Shown in pieces: positions 1-11,861 of a DNA stretch of 64,000 bases (position 1 is its first letter; every line of letters starts with the position of its first letter). This stretch comes from Coriaria nepalensis. Its lineage: Eukaryota > Streptophyta > Magnoliopsida > Cucurbitales > Coriariaceae. The position numbers were made by a program, and so were the translations under genes. Where the stretch lies: assembly GCA_027186245.1 (NCBI GenBank), contig CP114486.1:806001-870000 (forward strand), in the 5' to 3' direction. The notes under the pieces were generated by a model. The model made no database searches. It was not told the origin of the DNA and saw nothing but the letters and a program-made list of their open reading frames with translations.

Positions 1-690
1 TCTGAATGTTGACGAATGACAATGATCATTCATACCGATCTGAATATAAAATATAGAAACTGATATTCGATCTGAATATCTAAAATCTAGATATCGGAAT
101 TTGATCTGAATTTGAATCTGAAATCTATATACCAATATTTGATCTATAGTTCTCGATTTAAAATCTGAAATCAGATCGAGTTTCCGGTCTAGACAAAGTT
201 CTTAGTCCAGACTGTGTTCTCAAGTTCCTGATATGTCAGTCTGTCTCAAACCGAGATCTCGCATGTTGGTTTATAGTCGAGCAACATCTCACATAAACTA
301 GAGTCGATCCAAGGCGTCTGAGATGCACAGACTGAAGAGCATCTCACATAAATAAGAGTCAGGGGGGTTTAAAGGGTATCTCAGAACGACTTCTCACATG
401 ATTCAATTTTTTTGAAAGGTCAAAGGGCATCTTAAACCGATATCATATATCGGTCTAGACCGAGATCACATGTTGGTCTGTAGTCGAAATATAACTCATA
501 TAAATTAGGGTCGAAGAGTCAAAGATATATCACATAAATTAGGATTGAAGGGTCGAAATGTCGAAAAGTATCTCACATAAATTAGAATCAAAAGGTCGAA
601 GAGTATCTCACAAGAATATTAATCGAATGGTCGATGGGCATTTATGACCGACGTCTCACATAATTTAAGTCTCTTCGAAGGGTCAAAGTA
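1..690. repeat. Degenerate repeat array, left copy
   Basis: This stretch is non-coding and built of diverged short repeats. One recurring phrase resembles ATCTCACATAAATTAG followed by GGTCGAAGGGTC, seen near 285, 343, 487, 520, 570 and 605. A second, ACCGAGATCTCACATGTTGG, occurs near 250 and 455. A related array lies at about 51240-51960, and both contain AGATCGARTTTCCGGTCT (173-190 here, 51678-51695 there). It is a dispersed repeat family, probably part of a transposable element, whose class I cannot assign. Confidence 0.6.
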
Positions 691-2680
691 TTGGAAAAGG
701 CGGTTCGAAACCATGCAGCGGAAGCGAATAATCGGTCCCAATATATAACAAAAGTTTTCAAAAAAAATGTTTTAGCGATATTTTATATATATATAAATTA
801 ATCATACATCTATACGAAAAGGTCATACATTTGCCTGCGTGAATCAATCGTCAATACTCACACCACGATCTTCTAGATCAATTCTCAACACAATAGGACG
901 TGTATGGGCACTTAGAGATGACATGGTTTTTCTTTTTCTTTTGCTCTCCGAAAAATCTCTACCGAAAAAAAAAACTCTCTAAATTAATTAGAATGAGATG
1001 TATTTATAAAACTCTATTAGGTATTTTGATTAATTTAAACTCTTTAAATTAATTGAAGTGATAATTCAATCATGATAAGATGATCATAAAATGATATCTT
1101 TGATATTATTAATTTTCCTCAAATCTTATTTAAAATATAGTTTTATCTATTTTAAATCACATAATCAGTTTAATGATATATTTGATAAAATCAAATCTTT
1201 TCAAATCTTATAAAATAAAATTTTATTTATGTTAAACTATATCATCTTTTTAATGATATATCTGATTTAGTCAAATATATTCAAATATTATTTAAAATAA
1301 AATCTTATCTATTTTAAATCAAAAGCATATCTTATTTGAATTTTAAATTAGTTTCTCAAACTAATTTAAATTTAAGTTATATAATCTTAATATTAAATTA
1401 ATATTTCATATCAATTTAATATTATATATAATATATTCAATTCAAAACCAAATATATTATTATTTAATTAAATAATTTAGAATTTCACCATTTAAATACA
1501 TATTTTAATTAATTAATTAATTATTAGTATCTCATAATTACAAATTTGTCTTAGAAAACTATTTTCTTGCAAATAAGTTATTTTTCAACATTTATCATTC
1601 TTGCCGTATATAGTGTTTTATAAAAGCGACCTGTGGACCATAGACCTATAACTTAAAATTTTAATAAATTAAATTATTAATCAAACTCTTTAATCTAATA
1701 AATATTAATTTATTAATCTCAATATTATTCCACTAAAAATATAAAATTGCACTCTTACAATTATAGAACATATTTACTAAGTAATCTCTAGTAGTCCATT
1801 GATATATTCATTTGATGCATTCAATCATCAAAAAATTGATTCATAATTAGAACATGTCAAATTTGCCATTTTACCCATTTAATTATCTTTTTATCCTTAA
1901 GTATCATTAATTCACTAGTAAACGATCAATTTATAATTTGATTATAAATTTGAGCTCAAAACTATTTAGTTCCAGAATTAATCCTTAAGAGAAACAATAT
2001 ACAATCTTTTATGAATAAGGTTTGGATTTAATAGCTGTAAATCATGTTCCTTGTCTCTTATCCTAATGATTCTCTAAAACAAAAGTCTTTAGTATGATAT
2101 ACAAACAAACCGTAACGAGTAAATGAAAATATTCAGTTAACCTAAACAGGAGTTCGTGACTATTTATGATTTAGATTAATATGAATTTAATTCTTTATGG
2201 TAAACACCGACATGTAATCTTGGTTTAAGATTACATACCGATAACTCAGTCATCTTTCTATATTTTCTTGAGAATTATATCTAGACCGATAACCTAAAGA
2301 CATTATATTATATTAGATATTGATATAAAAAAGAAGAAAAAAAAAATTTGGGAGTGAAAATGTAGAATACAGTTTGGAAAAAAATATGAAGAACTCAGAT
2401 TAGAAAGATAACTCAATTTAGGGATGAAGTTCTATTTATGAAAAAAGAAATTGAACTTAATCTATAAAAATAAAAGAAGGCCCGGATAATAAGTTATATA
2501 AAATAAAAAGTTATCTACCTATAAATATTTTATAAGTTTTATATATTAACAATATAAATTTTTATATTAATATAATATATATATATATTTTAATCATTAA
2601 ATTAAAAAAACCAAACAAAATTTATACAGATAAATAACTAACACTAATCAAATAAGAACTGAATATGTTTTATAAACTTT
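691..2680. other. AT-rich non-coding, possibly old retroelement
   Basis: About 2 kb of very AT-rich sequence with no supported gene. The segment near 700-720 (AACCATGCAGCGGAAGCG) and the low-complexity AT-rich DNA after it look like decayed LTR-retroelement material by general impression only. I see no intact protein domain, primer-binding site or terminal repeat pair. Confidence 0.4.
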
Positions 2681-3156
2681 ATGACCCAGCTGAGAGGAGC
2701 CCATCATCCAATGCACAAGACTGGCTCATTTAAAATCAATCATGGTCCAGATATGGGTCACATTTAAGAGGCCACTTTTCGGGGCAGCATTTTAGAAAGC
2801 GGGCAAGTTTACGTGACATCCCCACAAACTAACGCGGCACTGAAACCGGTCAGACGGTCAGCCGCTCTATCCTCTTAACAACCACATCCCCTCTTCTGTC
2901 TTTTATTAGTTATCTATTTAGTTGGTCACTATTTTACTTGGCGGTCGGTTCGAAGAATTTATTATTATTTTCCCCATTAAATTAAAAAGTATTAAAACAC
3001 ACGTATCACGCTTAAAACCTAGTTGTCATGAACGGTCCCACTTTTTCTTTTATTTCTTCCGCCGACAAGCCGGCTTTACTGTCTGTCTGTCACTTCTGAA
3101 TACGTCACCGCCTTACCACCCGACTCTCCGCTCCCACGTTACCAAACATGGCTTCC

Positions 3157-3775
3157 CACGTGATATCCGAGCACGTGGCATCCTATAATTAGATATAAGC
3201 CCACATCATGGTACAACTGCATGGAAGCAAGAAATCTTTATACCCACTGTCGGGCCCACCATATTCAGTGCAGCCGCCTCTCGTTTTCACACGTGGGCCA
3301 CATTGTCCGTTCTCGGAAATCTAATTATTAGATCCACAAATTTATTAAATAATATTGAGACACAATTTAATAATTATTTTTTAATTTATTAATTAAATAA
3401 ATGATATTTAATAATTTAAATTTTATTTACTAATAATAATATAAATTTTTATTTATTTTATTAAATAAATAAATAAAACTATAATCCACCCTACCCTACC
3501 GTCCAAAAGATTTTATCGGAATATTATTTAACAATTTAAGATTCGATTTCAGATTTTCGAGCAAAATAATAATTAAAACAAAGTAAAATGATTTATAAAT
3601 TTTTTTTAAAAAAAATTTAATATGTAATGCGGTAATTGAAGATGACGTGTCGGCAGTAAAAAGAATTTAAAGATAAAGTAAAAATAAATAATAGAACAGT
3701 GGAGGTGCACGTGAAGACAACCCAAATCCCGACATGTACCTCGTCAACACGGAATCGAAACAGCGGACCCACGTG
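3157..3775. promoter_or_regulatory. Cluster of five CACGTG (G-box) motifs
   Basis: Perfect CACGTG palindromes begin at 3157, 3172, 3290, 3708 and 3770, and further ACGTG cores flank them (near 2812 and 3647). The surrounding 2.68-4.31 kb is less AT-rich than its neighbours and has no supported gene. G-boxes bind bHLH and bZIP factors (PIF, ABF/HY5 classes). The nearest gene inside the window is the ERF gene, whose 3' end, not its promoter, faces this region. The cluster could therefore serve a gene beyond the left edge, a non-coding transcript, or act as a downstream element. Confidence 0.45.
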
Positions 3776-4310
3776 TGTACTCGCTCTCTACTCATTTAGT
3801 TTCGTTATTTCTTTACTTTAAATACGCAGCGGTTTCGCCGTCGGTTCCGCTCGCAACATTAATATGTTCTTTAGTTTACACACAAATGAACTAGTAATTA
3901 CAACATCAAGAAAAATTAAACACGCTGAATTAGTCCTCGTGGGGACCACTTCATATTGATCGAAATCTCAGCCGTTGGATATAAAAAGTTATTAGATTCG
4001 TGCCGGAAAAAGACAAGCACGTACGGGAATAACGAGAGCGGGGGCCCTCTGATCACTCGGTCAAAGACAGAAAGGGAGGGAGAAGGCGGACAAAATTTTG
4101 ATATTTCCCGTCGTCATGAAAGAAGCTAGGCAGCCTCTTCTGGTTGCACAAATATGGGCTCAAACGATGACGTAGCCATTGAGCTATTTATTCTACCGTA
4201 CGCCCAACACGTTTGGGGGCGCGCCCCCCACCCCCCGCCTAGACAAAACCAAACGAAAACACAACACGACAAGAAGCTCGCCGAAAGTGCTACAAATGCG
4301 GTGACCTGTC

Positions 4311-4425
4311 TATTAATTATTAATTACTAATTACTAATTATTAATTACTAATTACTAATTATTAATTACTAATTACTAATTATTAATTATTAATTATTAA
4401 TTATTAATTATTAATTATTAATTAG
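4311..4425. repeat. 7-bp satellite (TAATTAC/T)n
   Basis: About sixteen head-to-tail copies of a heptamer, TAATTAC or TAATTAT. The first part has a 21-bp higher-order period (C, C, T variants in turn), and the rest is homogeneous TAATTAT. Each unit carries the TAATTA homeodomain core. Confidence 0.9.
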
Positions 4426-5108
4426 TAGTATTTGATCTTTGCTATTAATTTCAGATTCAGGCAAAAATATATAAATAAGAAGAGAAAATTAGAGCTGCAT
4501 GATACTACTCGGTCTCGAAAACTCGAAATTACAAGAAAAGTAAAGGGTTATGGGAATCTAATCCGTATCCTCTTATGTAATAATCATGTTTCTTTATTTG
4601 AAACACATGAGCACGTTTCATCTCTATCTATTCATCCAAATTAAGAAAGTTCAAACAACGAAAGGAGAACTGCAGGAATTTTATTCATTTGGCTGCGTTT
4701 CTTGAGAAAAGATCACCAGTTAATGAAGAACAGAGGAGGATGATGACGACGACGACGAAGAAGAAGACTCCTTTCCGTCTTTAACCTTTGTATTAATACT
4801 AACTCTTAACAACAACAATTAAGGTAAAAACAACCATGACAACAACCACAGTCGCTAAAAAAAGGAGCAGGAAAGTTTCTGCCTTCTTCGGTCATCTATA
4901 TATACATATACCCAGCACGAAGATTTTCAACAAGATCAAAATCCATGCATAAACAAGTTAGTTTTCCAGCTCCCACCTTCTTGTAATTTTTTTTTTTTCG
5001 TTTTCTTTCTTCGCCGCCAAACGAAACAGGTAAACAAGAGGGAAAGTATGAACCTTAGGTATTACCAGGAGAAAAACAGAACCTCCGTTTAAAAAATCCG
5101 TTGGCTTT
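4426..5108. other. 3' flank of the ERF gene
   Basis: No gene is seen. The part next to 5108 should hold the 3' UTR and polyadenylation region of the reverse-strand ERF gene. A (GAC/GAA)n-like purine tract lies near 4740-4770. Confidence 0.5.
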
Positions 5109-5810
5109 TTAAGCAACTTCCGGTGGGGGGAAGTTGAGGTCGAGATCTAGGGGTCTCTGAATATGGGCACTTTCGAAATCAAGAACGGATGATGAATCCG
5201 AGTCGCTCTGCATCACACCGGCTGCGATCTTATTGAAACCACCAACCACCGCTCGATCGAAACTAGAGATCTCTCGAAAACTAGCATTCTTCAACTCCGC
5301 GCGTGCAAAAGCGTCGAAGAAAAAAACGGGACGCGTCATCGGAAGAGTTGTTACTCCGCCGTAATGAGGAAAGCAGCTAGCGGGAAAACCGGTGGTGGTG
5401 GCGGCGCGTCCAGATGGTGAGCTAAGAGTAAGATCCAACGGCGTCGGAGCCGGCGGCGGTGAAGACGAATCAACCGTGCTGCTCTGGCTCGGACTGCTAC
5501 GCGGCGAATAGTTGTTATTAGTATTCTTCGGATTATTGACGACGATGAGTTCTGACGGGGTGGGAAAGTTAGTCTTAGCCTTAGGGCCTCTGAACTCACG
5601 CGCCGCCGCATCGTAAGCACGCGCTGCATCCTCAGCCGTGTCAAATGTACCGAGCCAAACGCGGGTCTTCTTGCCAGGATCACGGATCTCCGCGGCGTAA
5701 CGGCCCCACGGCCTCTTCCTCACTCCTCTGTAACGGATCTCTTTAGAGGCTGGAACCGGGTTTGGGTTGTTAGATCCGGCAACGGCGGCGGATCTATCTC
5801 TAGGAGCCAT
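5109..5810 (-). CDS. ERF4: ERF4/ERF8-type AP2/ERF repressor
   Basis: Intronless gene for a 233-residue ethylene-response factor, starting at the ATG at 5810. The single AP2/ERF domain covers about residues 24-82 and has the GCC-box-binding signatures [19 protein letters not shown] and [16 protein letters not shown], with the Ala and Asp that define the ERF rather than the DREB class. The C-terminus ends in [10 protein letters not shown], a DLN-type EAR motif that recruits TOPLESS co-repressors, and a preceding SDSDSSS stretch is typical of the ERF4/ERF8 group (VIIIa). The protein should act in the nucleus as a repressor in ethylene, jasmonate and ABA responses. It lies divergently from the PPR gene, as At3g15210 does from At3g15200. 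A TATA box and a G17 tract lie just upstream. The family call is very sure; ERF4 versus ERF8 is not separable because Arabidopsis duplicated them later. Confidence 0.95.
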   Translation of the reverse strand: MAPRDRSAAVAGSNNPNPVPASKEIRYRGVRKRPWGRYAAEIRDPGKKTRVWLGTFDTAEDAARAYDAAAREFRGPKAKTNFPTPSELIVVNNPKNTNNNYSPRSSPSQSSTVDSSSPPPAPTPLDLTLSSPSGRAATTTGFPASCFPHYGGVTTLPMTRPVFFFDAFARAELKNASFREISSFDRAVVGGFNKIAAGVMQSDSDSSSVLDFESAHIQRPLDLDLNFPPPEVA

Positions 5811-5917
5811 GTAGTTTGGTCTGATAAGATTGTGTATATGTTAGTTGTAAGACGTGAATAAGGGGAAAATAGAACGGAGGAGTTGATGCGGGCAGAGGAG
5901 AGAAAGTGAGGGAGAGA

Positions 5918-5925
5918 TTATATAG
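5918..5925 (-). promoter_or_regulatory. TATA box of the ERF gene
   Basis: On the reverse strand this reads CTATATAAT, about 110 bp upstream of the ERF start codon, with a purine/pyrimidine-biased leader between them. Confidence 0.7.
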
Positions 5926-5935
5926 AGGAGTAGTT

Positions 5936-5952
5936 GGGGGGGGGGGGGGGGC
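5936..5952. repeat. G17 homopolymer beside the ERF TATA box
   Basis: Seventeen consecutive G on the + strand, about 10 bp upstream of the ERF TATA box in the direction of transcription. It is probably length-variable. Confidence 0.9.
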
Positions 5953-7928
5953 AGGTGTTAAAAGCTACGCTCCTTTTCAGCGCTTTGTTGTGTATTAGAC
6001 CAACCACGACGTGGCTTCTCTTCCACGAACCACCTTGAGGTGTGCTACACCCCTTTTTTTTCTTTTTCTTTTTTTAATATTTATATATATTTATTTAATT
6101 TCGTATTTTCTTTTTAATAAATTAATAAAAATTTATTACCAAATTCATGTAAATTAAATAACACTTTATATACAATAATATGTTTTCCGTTTACAGACGG
6201 AGTAGACGTGATATTATCTTAAATTATGATTTAACGTTTTGCTTTTAGCCAGTGGCTGTAACGGTATATTCCAATATCCAATTTTATGTTTACGGAATAT
6301 TATTTTTGTAAATATATTTGGAAAAAAATAATTAAATTATTATAATAAATAATAAATAATATATTTTAAAAAAAAAAAGAAAATATAAAAAGGCTCAAGT
6401 AAATAAATGGGGAGAAATTAATGAATGTTAGATGTATACGGCTGTGAGATAGTATGTCTTAATTTGTACGTACTAGGAGCCAAAAACAAAGCGGGTGAAT
6501 TGGAGTGCCTGCCACGTCACACCGAATCCCATGTAATAGAGATCCTCTGCAACGCGCCCCAGTCCACACGGCTCACGTGCAGCGCAATGGGCTAAACTTT
6601 TTCTGATTCTTTTGAAAGCAAAAAAAAAAAAAAAAAAAAGACATAATTGAGCTAAGCAAAATATTCGGCTCAGTCAACAAAGTCTTTGACCGCATCCCAG
6701 CCGCCCCCCATTCGAGAGGCTTTTTGTGGGCCCCACTCATCTCTTCATGACAAATTTTTTAAGACCTATAAATTTTCATGTTATTATTAATGGGCCCCTA
6801 TTATATTAGGATTGATGAAAGAACCCCTGTCAGATTTCATTTACGTCTCTTTTTCCTTATATTAATTGCAGCAAGGTAAAATTTTAAATTCCTATTATCT
6901 AGAGGGGCTAAACACTAAATATTAAATTTACAGGGAATACAGTAATAATAATTCATAACATTAAGGACCTGGAGCAGTAATTTACCATATATTTGAATGA
7001 AAAAAGTAAAATTCTCAACGCCGTAACGCACGGTGTGTTTGAAAGGCGGCGTATTCATCTGAACCGCGGTTAAGACGGCTCCCAAATCGCTGTGCATGCC
7101 ACCTTCTCTTCGTTCTTGAATCCTGACGGCTTATTTTTCTATTATTAATTAATTAATCAATCAATTAATTTCTTTTTATATTGAGATTATTTGTAATTTT
7201 TTGGATAAGGCGGTTAAAACAATTTCATTATCTCTGTTATTGTTTTAATAACCTTCGAGCCGAAGTTTTTAATATTAAAATATTATAAAATTTAATTAGT
7301 ATTAATATTTGGCTGTATTTTTTTCTAAATAGAAAATAGACTCGAACTCTATAAGTTATATTATTAATAATTATTATTTGTATTAAAATTTAAATACATA
7401 TTTAATATTATTTTTAATTTTAAATATGATATTTTCATATTAAAATTAAAAGAGAATAATAATATTAATTAACGTCGGCTAAAATTATACTTATTTATTT
7501 CATTGCGACATAGTAATAGAAGTATTATTTTTTAATTAAGTTGTAATTTTTTTGTCACATTTTTAATTATAAATAAAATTAATCGATCAATTAATAAATA
7601 AATAATCTTTGGTGGGACATTGTCGTCATTTTTCGGTTCTTCGCCGCGTGACTCGGATTACTGCGCGCTTTATTAAAAACAGCAAAACCTGCTGGATTTT
7701 GAGGAGACATTTTGTTCTACTTCTGTGTTTCAGATCTTGACTGCGAACCGCTACTATCTAATCCAATCTTATGTTCTCCGATTCTGCCACGTCCCCACTA
7801 TTTTGTCTTTTTTCGTTTCCGGGCTTTTAATCGTTCTTCGACTTCTTCATGATTTCTTTTTTTTTTTTTTTTTTTGGTTGCCATTTTAGTAGACGAAAGG
7901 GCCGCTCTGCCACTACAACCACATCACT
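5953..7928. promoter_or_regulatory. Divergent intergenic region, ERF and PPR genes
   Basis: Non-coding spacer between the divergent ERF and PPR genes. It holds AT-rich tracts, a CACGTG at 6574-6579 and a W-box-like TTTGACC near 6684-6690 on the ERF-proximal side, and a T-rich leader just before the PPR start. No gene is supported. Confidence 0.5.
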
Positions 7929-9446
7929 ATGCCATTCAAATTTCAGCCTTTAATGGATACTTGCCGGCGGCGATTCAAATCTGTAGTTCAAACCCAACGG
8001 CAGCAGCTGAATTGTTTTCCTCACAAAAACCCAGTTTCGCAAATTTCATTCTTGTTAACAATTGAATATTACAAGAGTCGCTCTATCCACTCAGTCATTG
8101 ATTCTGATCATCAATCCGCGATCTTCGTGCAAAACGTTCTCAAACATAGAAGGGAAAAGCCAGTGGAGGAGGTGGAACTAGCTCTGAATCGATGTGGGCT
8201 CATTCTTTCTGACGATTTCGTTCTGGATATTCTCCAAAGACATCGATCAGATTGGAGGCCAGCTTACGTATTCTTCAACTGGGTGTCTAAACAAGACGTG
8301 CAGTCTGGCTTTTCACCTGGCTCCGTTTTATACAATCAGATTCTTGATATCCTGGGCGCAATGCATCGTTTCGAAGAACTCCACCAAGTGCTCGATGAAA
8401 TGTCTAAAAGAAAAAAGGGACTCATTAACGAAGAAACATACAGTATTTTGCTCAACAGATTTGCTGCAGCACATAGAGTAGAGGAAGCCATAGATATCTT
8501 CAATAAGAGAGAAGATTTCGGTCTGCAGCTTGATTTGGTTGCATTTCAGACACTGTTAATGTGGTTATGCAGATATAAACATGTGGAAGCTGCAGAGACT
8601 CTCTTTCATCTCAAGCTGAATGATCTTCTTTTCCCGGATGATACAAAGACAAGAAATATAATCCTCAACGGATGGTGTGTATTGGGTAATGTTCAAGAAG
8701 CGAAAAGGTTTTGGAAAGATATCATTCAATCGAAATGTAAGCCGGATATATTTACTTATGGAACGTTCATTAATTCACTGACAAAGAAAGGGAAGTTAGG
8801 GACTGCTTTGAAGTTGTTTAGGACGATGTGGGACAAGGGTTTAGACCCAGATGTTGTGATCTGCAATAATATCATTGACGCACTCTGTTTCAAGAAGAGA
8901 ATTCCAGAAGCTTTGGAAATATTTAGTGAAATGAATGGTAGAGGGGTCAGTCCGAATGCTGCAACTTACAACTCATTAATCAAACACCTCTGCAAGATTA
9001 GAAGGATCGAGAAGGTTTACGAGCTTTTGGACGAAATGGAAGAGAAGATGGGGAGTTGTTTGCCAAATTTGGTTACTTTCAGTTACTTGCTTAAGTGTTT
9101 GAAGAGACCAGAGGAGGTTGCAAATGTTTTGGAGAGGATGGAGAAGAACGGATGCAAGATGGGTAGTGACGTGTACAATTTGGTGCTGAGATTGTATATG
9201 GCGTGGGGTGATGACGAAAGGGTTGGGTTTATATGGAGTGAAATGGTGAAGAATGGATTAGGGCCTGATAGGAGATCTTACACGATTATGATTCATGGGT
9301 TTTATGATAAAGGCAGGTATGAAGAAGCTTTGCGTTATGTAAAGGAGATGAAGTCGAAAGGAATTTTGCCAGAGCCAAGAACTGATATATTGGTTAATGA
9401 CATGATTATAAAGGTGGAAGACAGAAGAAATACTTTACATAGATGA
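7929..9446 (+). CDS. P-class PPR protein, organellar RNA binding
   Basis: Intronless 505-residue pentatricopeptide repeat protein. About ten tandem 35-residue PPR motifs run from about residue 130 to 490, with cores such as TYNSLIKHLCK, DVVICNNIIDALC and SYTIMIHGFYDKGR. There is no C-terminal E or DYW domain, which makes it P-class and more likely to work in RNA stability, splicing or translation than in C-to-U editing. The first 50 residues are rich in Arg, Lys, Gln and Ser and poor in acidic residues, consistent with a mitochondrial or plastid presequence. It is convergent with the RPS20 gene (278 bp between stop codons) and matches the position of At3g15200. The ATG at 7929 is preferred because it begins the basic presequence-like stretch. 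The RNA target cannot be told from sequence. Confidence 0.93.
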   Translation: MPFKFQPLMDTCRRRFKSVVQTQRQQLNCFPHKNPVSQISFLLTIEYYKSRSIHSVIDSDHQSAIFVQNVLKHRREKPVEEVELALNRCGLILSDDFVLDILQRHRSDWRPAYVFFNWVSKQDVQSGFSPGSVLYNQILDILGAMHRFEELHQVLDEMSKRKKGLINEETYSILLNRFAAAHRVEEAIDIFNKREDFGLQLDLVAFQTLLMWLCRYKHVEAAETLFHLKLNDLLFPDDTKTRNIILNGWCVLGNVQEAKRFWKDIIQSKCKPDIFTYGTFINSLTKKGKLGTALKLFRTMWDKGLDPDVVICNNIIDALCFKKRIPEALEIFSEMNGRGVSPNAATYNSLIKHLCKIRRIEKVYELLDEMEEKMGSCLPNLVTFSYLLKCLKRPEEVANVLERMEKNGCKMGSDVYNLVLRLYMAWGDDERVGFIWSEMVKNGLGPDRRSYTIMIHGFYDKGRYEEALRYVKEMKSKGILPEPRTDILVNDMIIKVEDRRNTLHR

Positions 9447-9723
9447 TAACTGGTTCGTTCTGTTTGCACAGATGATAGTTCAAAGTCTTTTATTATACTT
9501 ACTCTACGAAAAGATATGAGAAAGCGGATGTGATTTTCAATTCCATCAGGTAGTGGGGAAAGGTTCTGAACAGATGTGCATAGAGTTTCAACGGAAGGAA
9601 ATATATAACAAAAAAAGGACCCTCGTCATATCCTGTCTACAAGTACATGAGAAAATAAAGAATAAAGTTTACAACCGGCTTCTCTTTTTTACTCAAATTA
9701 GTGATGCCCAGAATATGCTTAAA

Positions 9724-11032
9724 TCAGACAGTAACCGGTGAAGTAGGGGTATACCATCCATGATGGATCTCCACGGCTTTCTTTCTTCGGGCAAGCCGGG
9801 ATTTTCTGCGGGCCCCAGTGTTTCTGTGCAATGTCCCCACTTTTACGGCTTTGTCAATCACAGAGTATGCCTCTGCAATCAGATTCTCGATCGAGATGAC
9901 TTCCTCTGCTTGTGCATCGGGTTTTTTCCTCAGATCATCTAGAGCTTCCAAAACCTGTAAAAATGTTTCGCAGATGTTCCATAGGCTGTTATAGCTCGTA
10001 TTTTTATGCGATAAGATTTTGCTGTATTGTAAACGCTAAAGTCAAGTGAAAATTATCAATCCCTTCTTTTTCTTCCGGGTATATCTTCCTGAGCTGACAT
10101 TCACGCATTTACACAAAGCACATCACTAAACATGTTCCTTCTACATGTCTCACAATATAATCCTCACGAAATCAACAGATACATTAAGAGTATTTCAGAA
10201 GGAAATATGTAGTCCAGTATTTCACCTTACAATGCCCATTCTTTAAATGACATTGATTCCTAAGGCATCATGCCGCAGTTAGTACTATCTAAACAACATG
10301 AGAAAATTACAAGACTTGTTTTGATGCATACAGGTTGGTCAGCACGCTTGCTGCCATCCACATGATTAATGTATCGATTATATGAAGGAAAGAACCTTCC
10401 TAGAAAGACTTTCTGAGAAATGAAAAACAGAGCAATATTCTACCATAAGTCAAAAACATTGTTTGCATTGCAGTCTCCACTTGAAACTTCAATAAACCAA
10501 AAGGGCAACATACTCAGGATTTTCAGTCAGTTACTAATTACTTATGTTCAATCCCAATAACAACAACGCCAAGGCACAAATCTAATACTTTCAGAATTTT
10601 AGTTACCTTCTTCATCCTGGTTTTGACTTCAGACTTGTAAGCTTTGTTGTAAATGCGCCTCTTCTCAGCCTGTCGAGCTCTCTTCGCAGCTGAATCTGCC
10701 TTTTTCGCCGGAGTAGCCTCGCAGACAATGGAAGGACGTTGCGTCCTCTTACCTACGCTTATCGACAAGTATCCTGAAATTTCAAAAAGAAAATCACACA
10801 TATTTATGCTCGAAATATACATAATAACACAAAACTTTACAAAATTTTCAAGAGAAGAGTATATTCAATTACCAGTGGAGAAAGGAGTGAGCGAGAGGTT
10901 TGAAGAGAAAGCAAAGGGTTTGAAAGCGGATGAAGTCGAATGAGAAAGTGAAGAAGAAGAAGAAGAGCTGCAGAGTGAAAATTTTCGCAGTTTGGAAGTG
11001 AGGGCCAAGCAGCTAACGGCAGACGCTGCCAT
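9724..11032 (-). CDS. RPS20: Plastid 30S ribosomal protein S20
   Basis: Three-exon gene: 10873-11032, 10607-10773 and 9724-9954, giving 185 residues. Residues 1 to about 75 are a Ser-rich, acid-poor transit peptide ending near a VCEA motif. The mature part is the basic bS20 fold that binds 16S rRNA, with the family signatures [18 protein letters not shown] and [12 protein letters not shown]. The C-terminal HHGWYTP-like tail is usual for plant plastid S20. All junctions are GT-AG and in frame. The gene sits at the position of At3g15190. Its ATG at 11032 is the first in frame before the transit peptide. It is needed for plastid translation. Confidence 0.95.
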
Positions 11033-11250
11033 TTTCGTCGCAAAATAGATTTATCCACTCTTCTTCCTCTAGATTTATCCACTGGAAGTGAAGGAAATAT
11101 CGAAAAAATCCCGTTTTGCCCCTTCTTCGTATTTGGTGCTGTTTGGATTTCGGTTTGCACTATTCTTGATTACAGTTCCGGGTCCACATTCAATCCAATA
11201 AACGATGGACCATTCCTCACGATATTCTCTTTAGGCCAAAACCCAATTAC

Positions 11251-11301
<51 letters not shown>

Positions 11302-11830
11302 GGACTTATTTATGAGAATCATATTTATTATTATTTTTACAACAACAACAAAAAAAATCATTTTTTTCTCTCTTGAGGAGAAATACTTAATTAATTACTT
11401 TTAAGTAAATAAATAAAAAATTCACTTTATATATATCACGTGTAAATATGTACTATTGATCCAACGGTTGAAATAAGAAATAAGATAGATTAGAAAAGAA
11501 AAGAGGAAGGAAAGAAACAAGAGTAGTGAGAAAATTTGGTAATGGTTAGTACTTTGTATAGCGAAAGGGCAATGATGAATGGTGATGGCGAGAGAGTTGA
11601 AATTATGAGCCCGGCCTGCCAACTCCAATGGCGATATGATGCTACATACCTGCTCGGAGCTGGTAATCATCATCATAACCCATACATTATATATATATAT
11701 ATACATGCATGCGTTTCTAATAGGAGGAAGCTGTTGATGGGACCATAACAATGGCAGGCCATGCTTTTTACCAAATCCATGAAATTCTTGGATCCTTCCT
11801 CCTTATAAAATTCCATTTGCTACTGAACTA

Positions 11831-11861
<31 letters not shown>

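Noticed and set aside
6915..7097. 60-codon reverse frame upstream of the PPR gene
   Set aside because: Short, compositionally random, no supporting signals.
11613..11760. Inverted repeat GGCCTGCCA / TGGCAGGCC as a microRNA precursor
   Set aside because: Only nine contiguous pairs with a loop of about 130 bases, and no match to a known plant microRNA.
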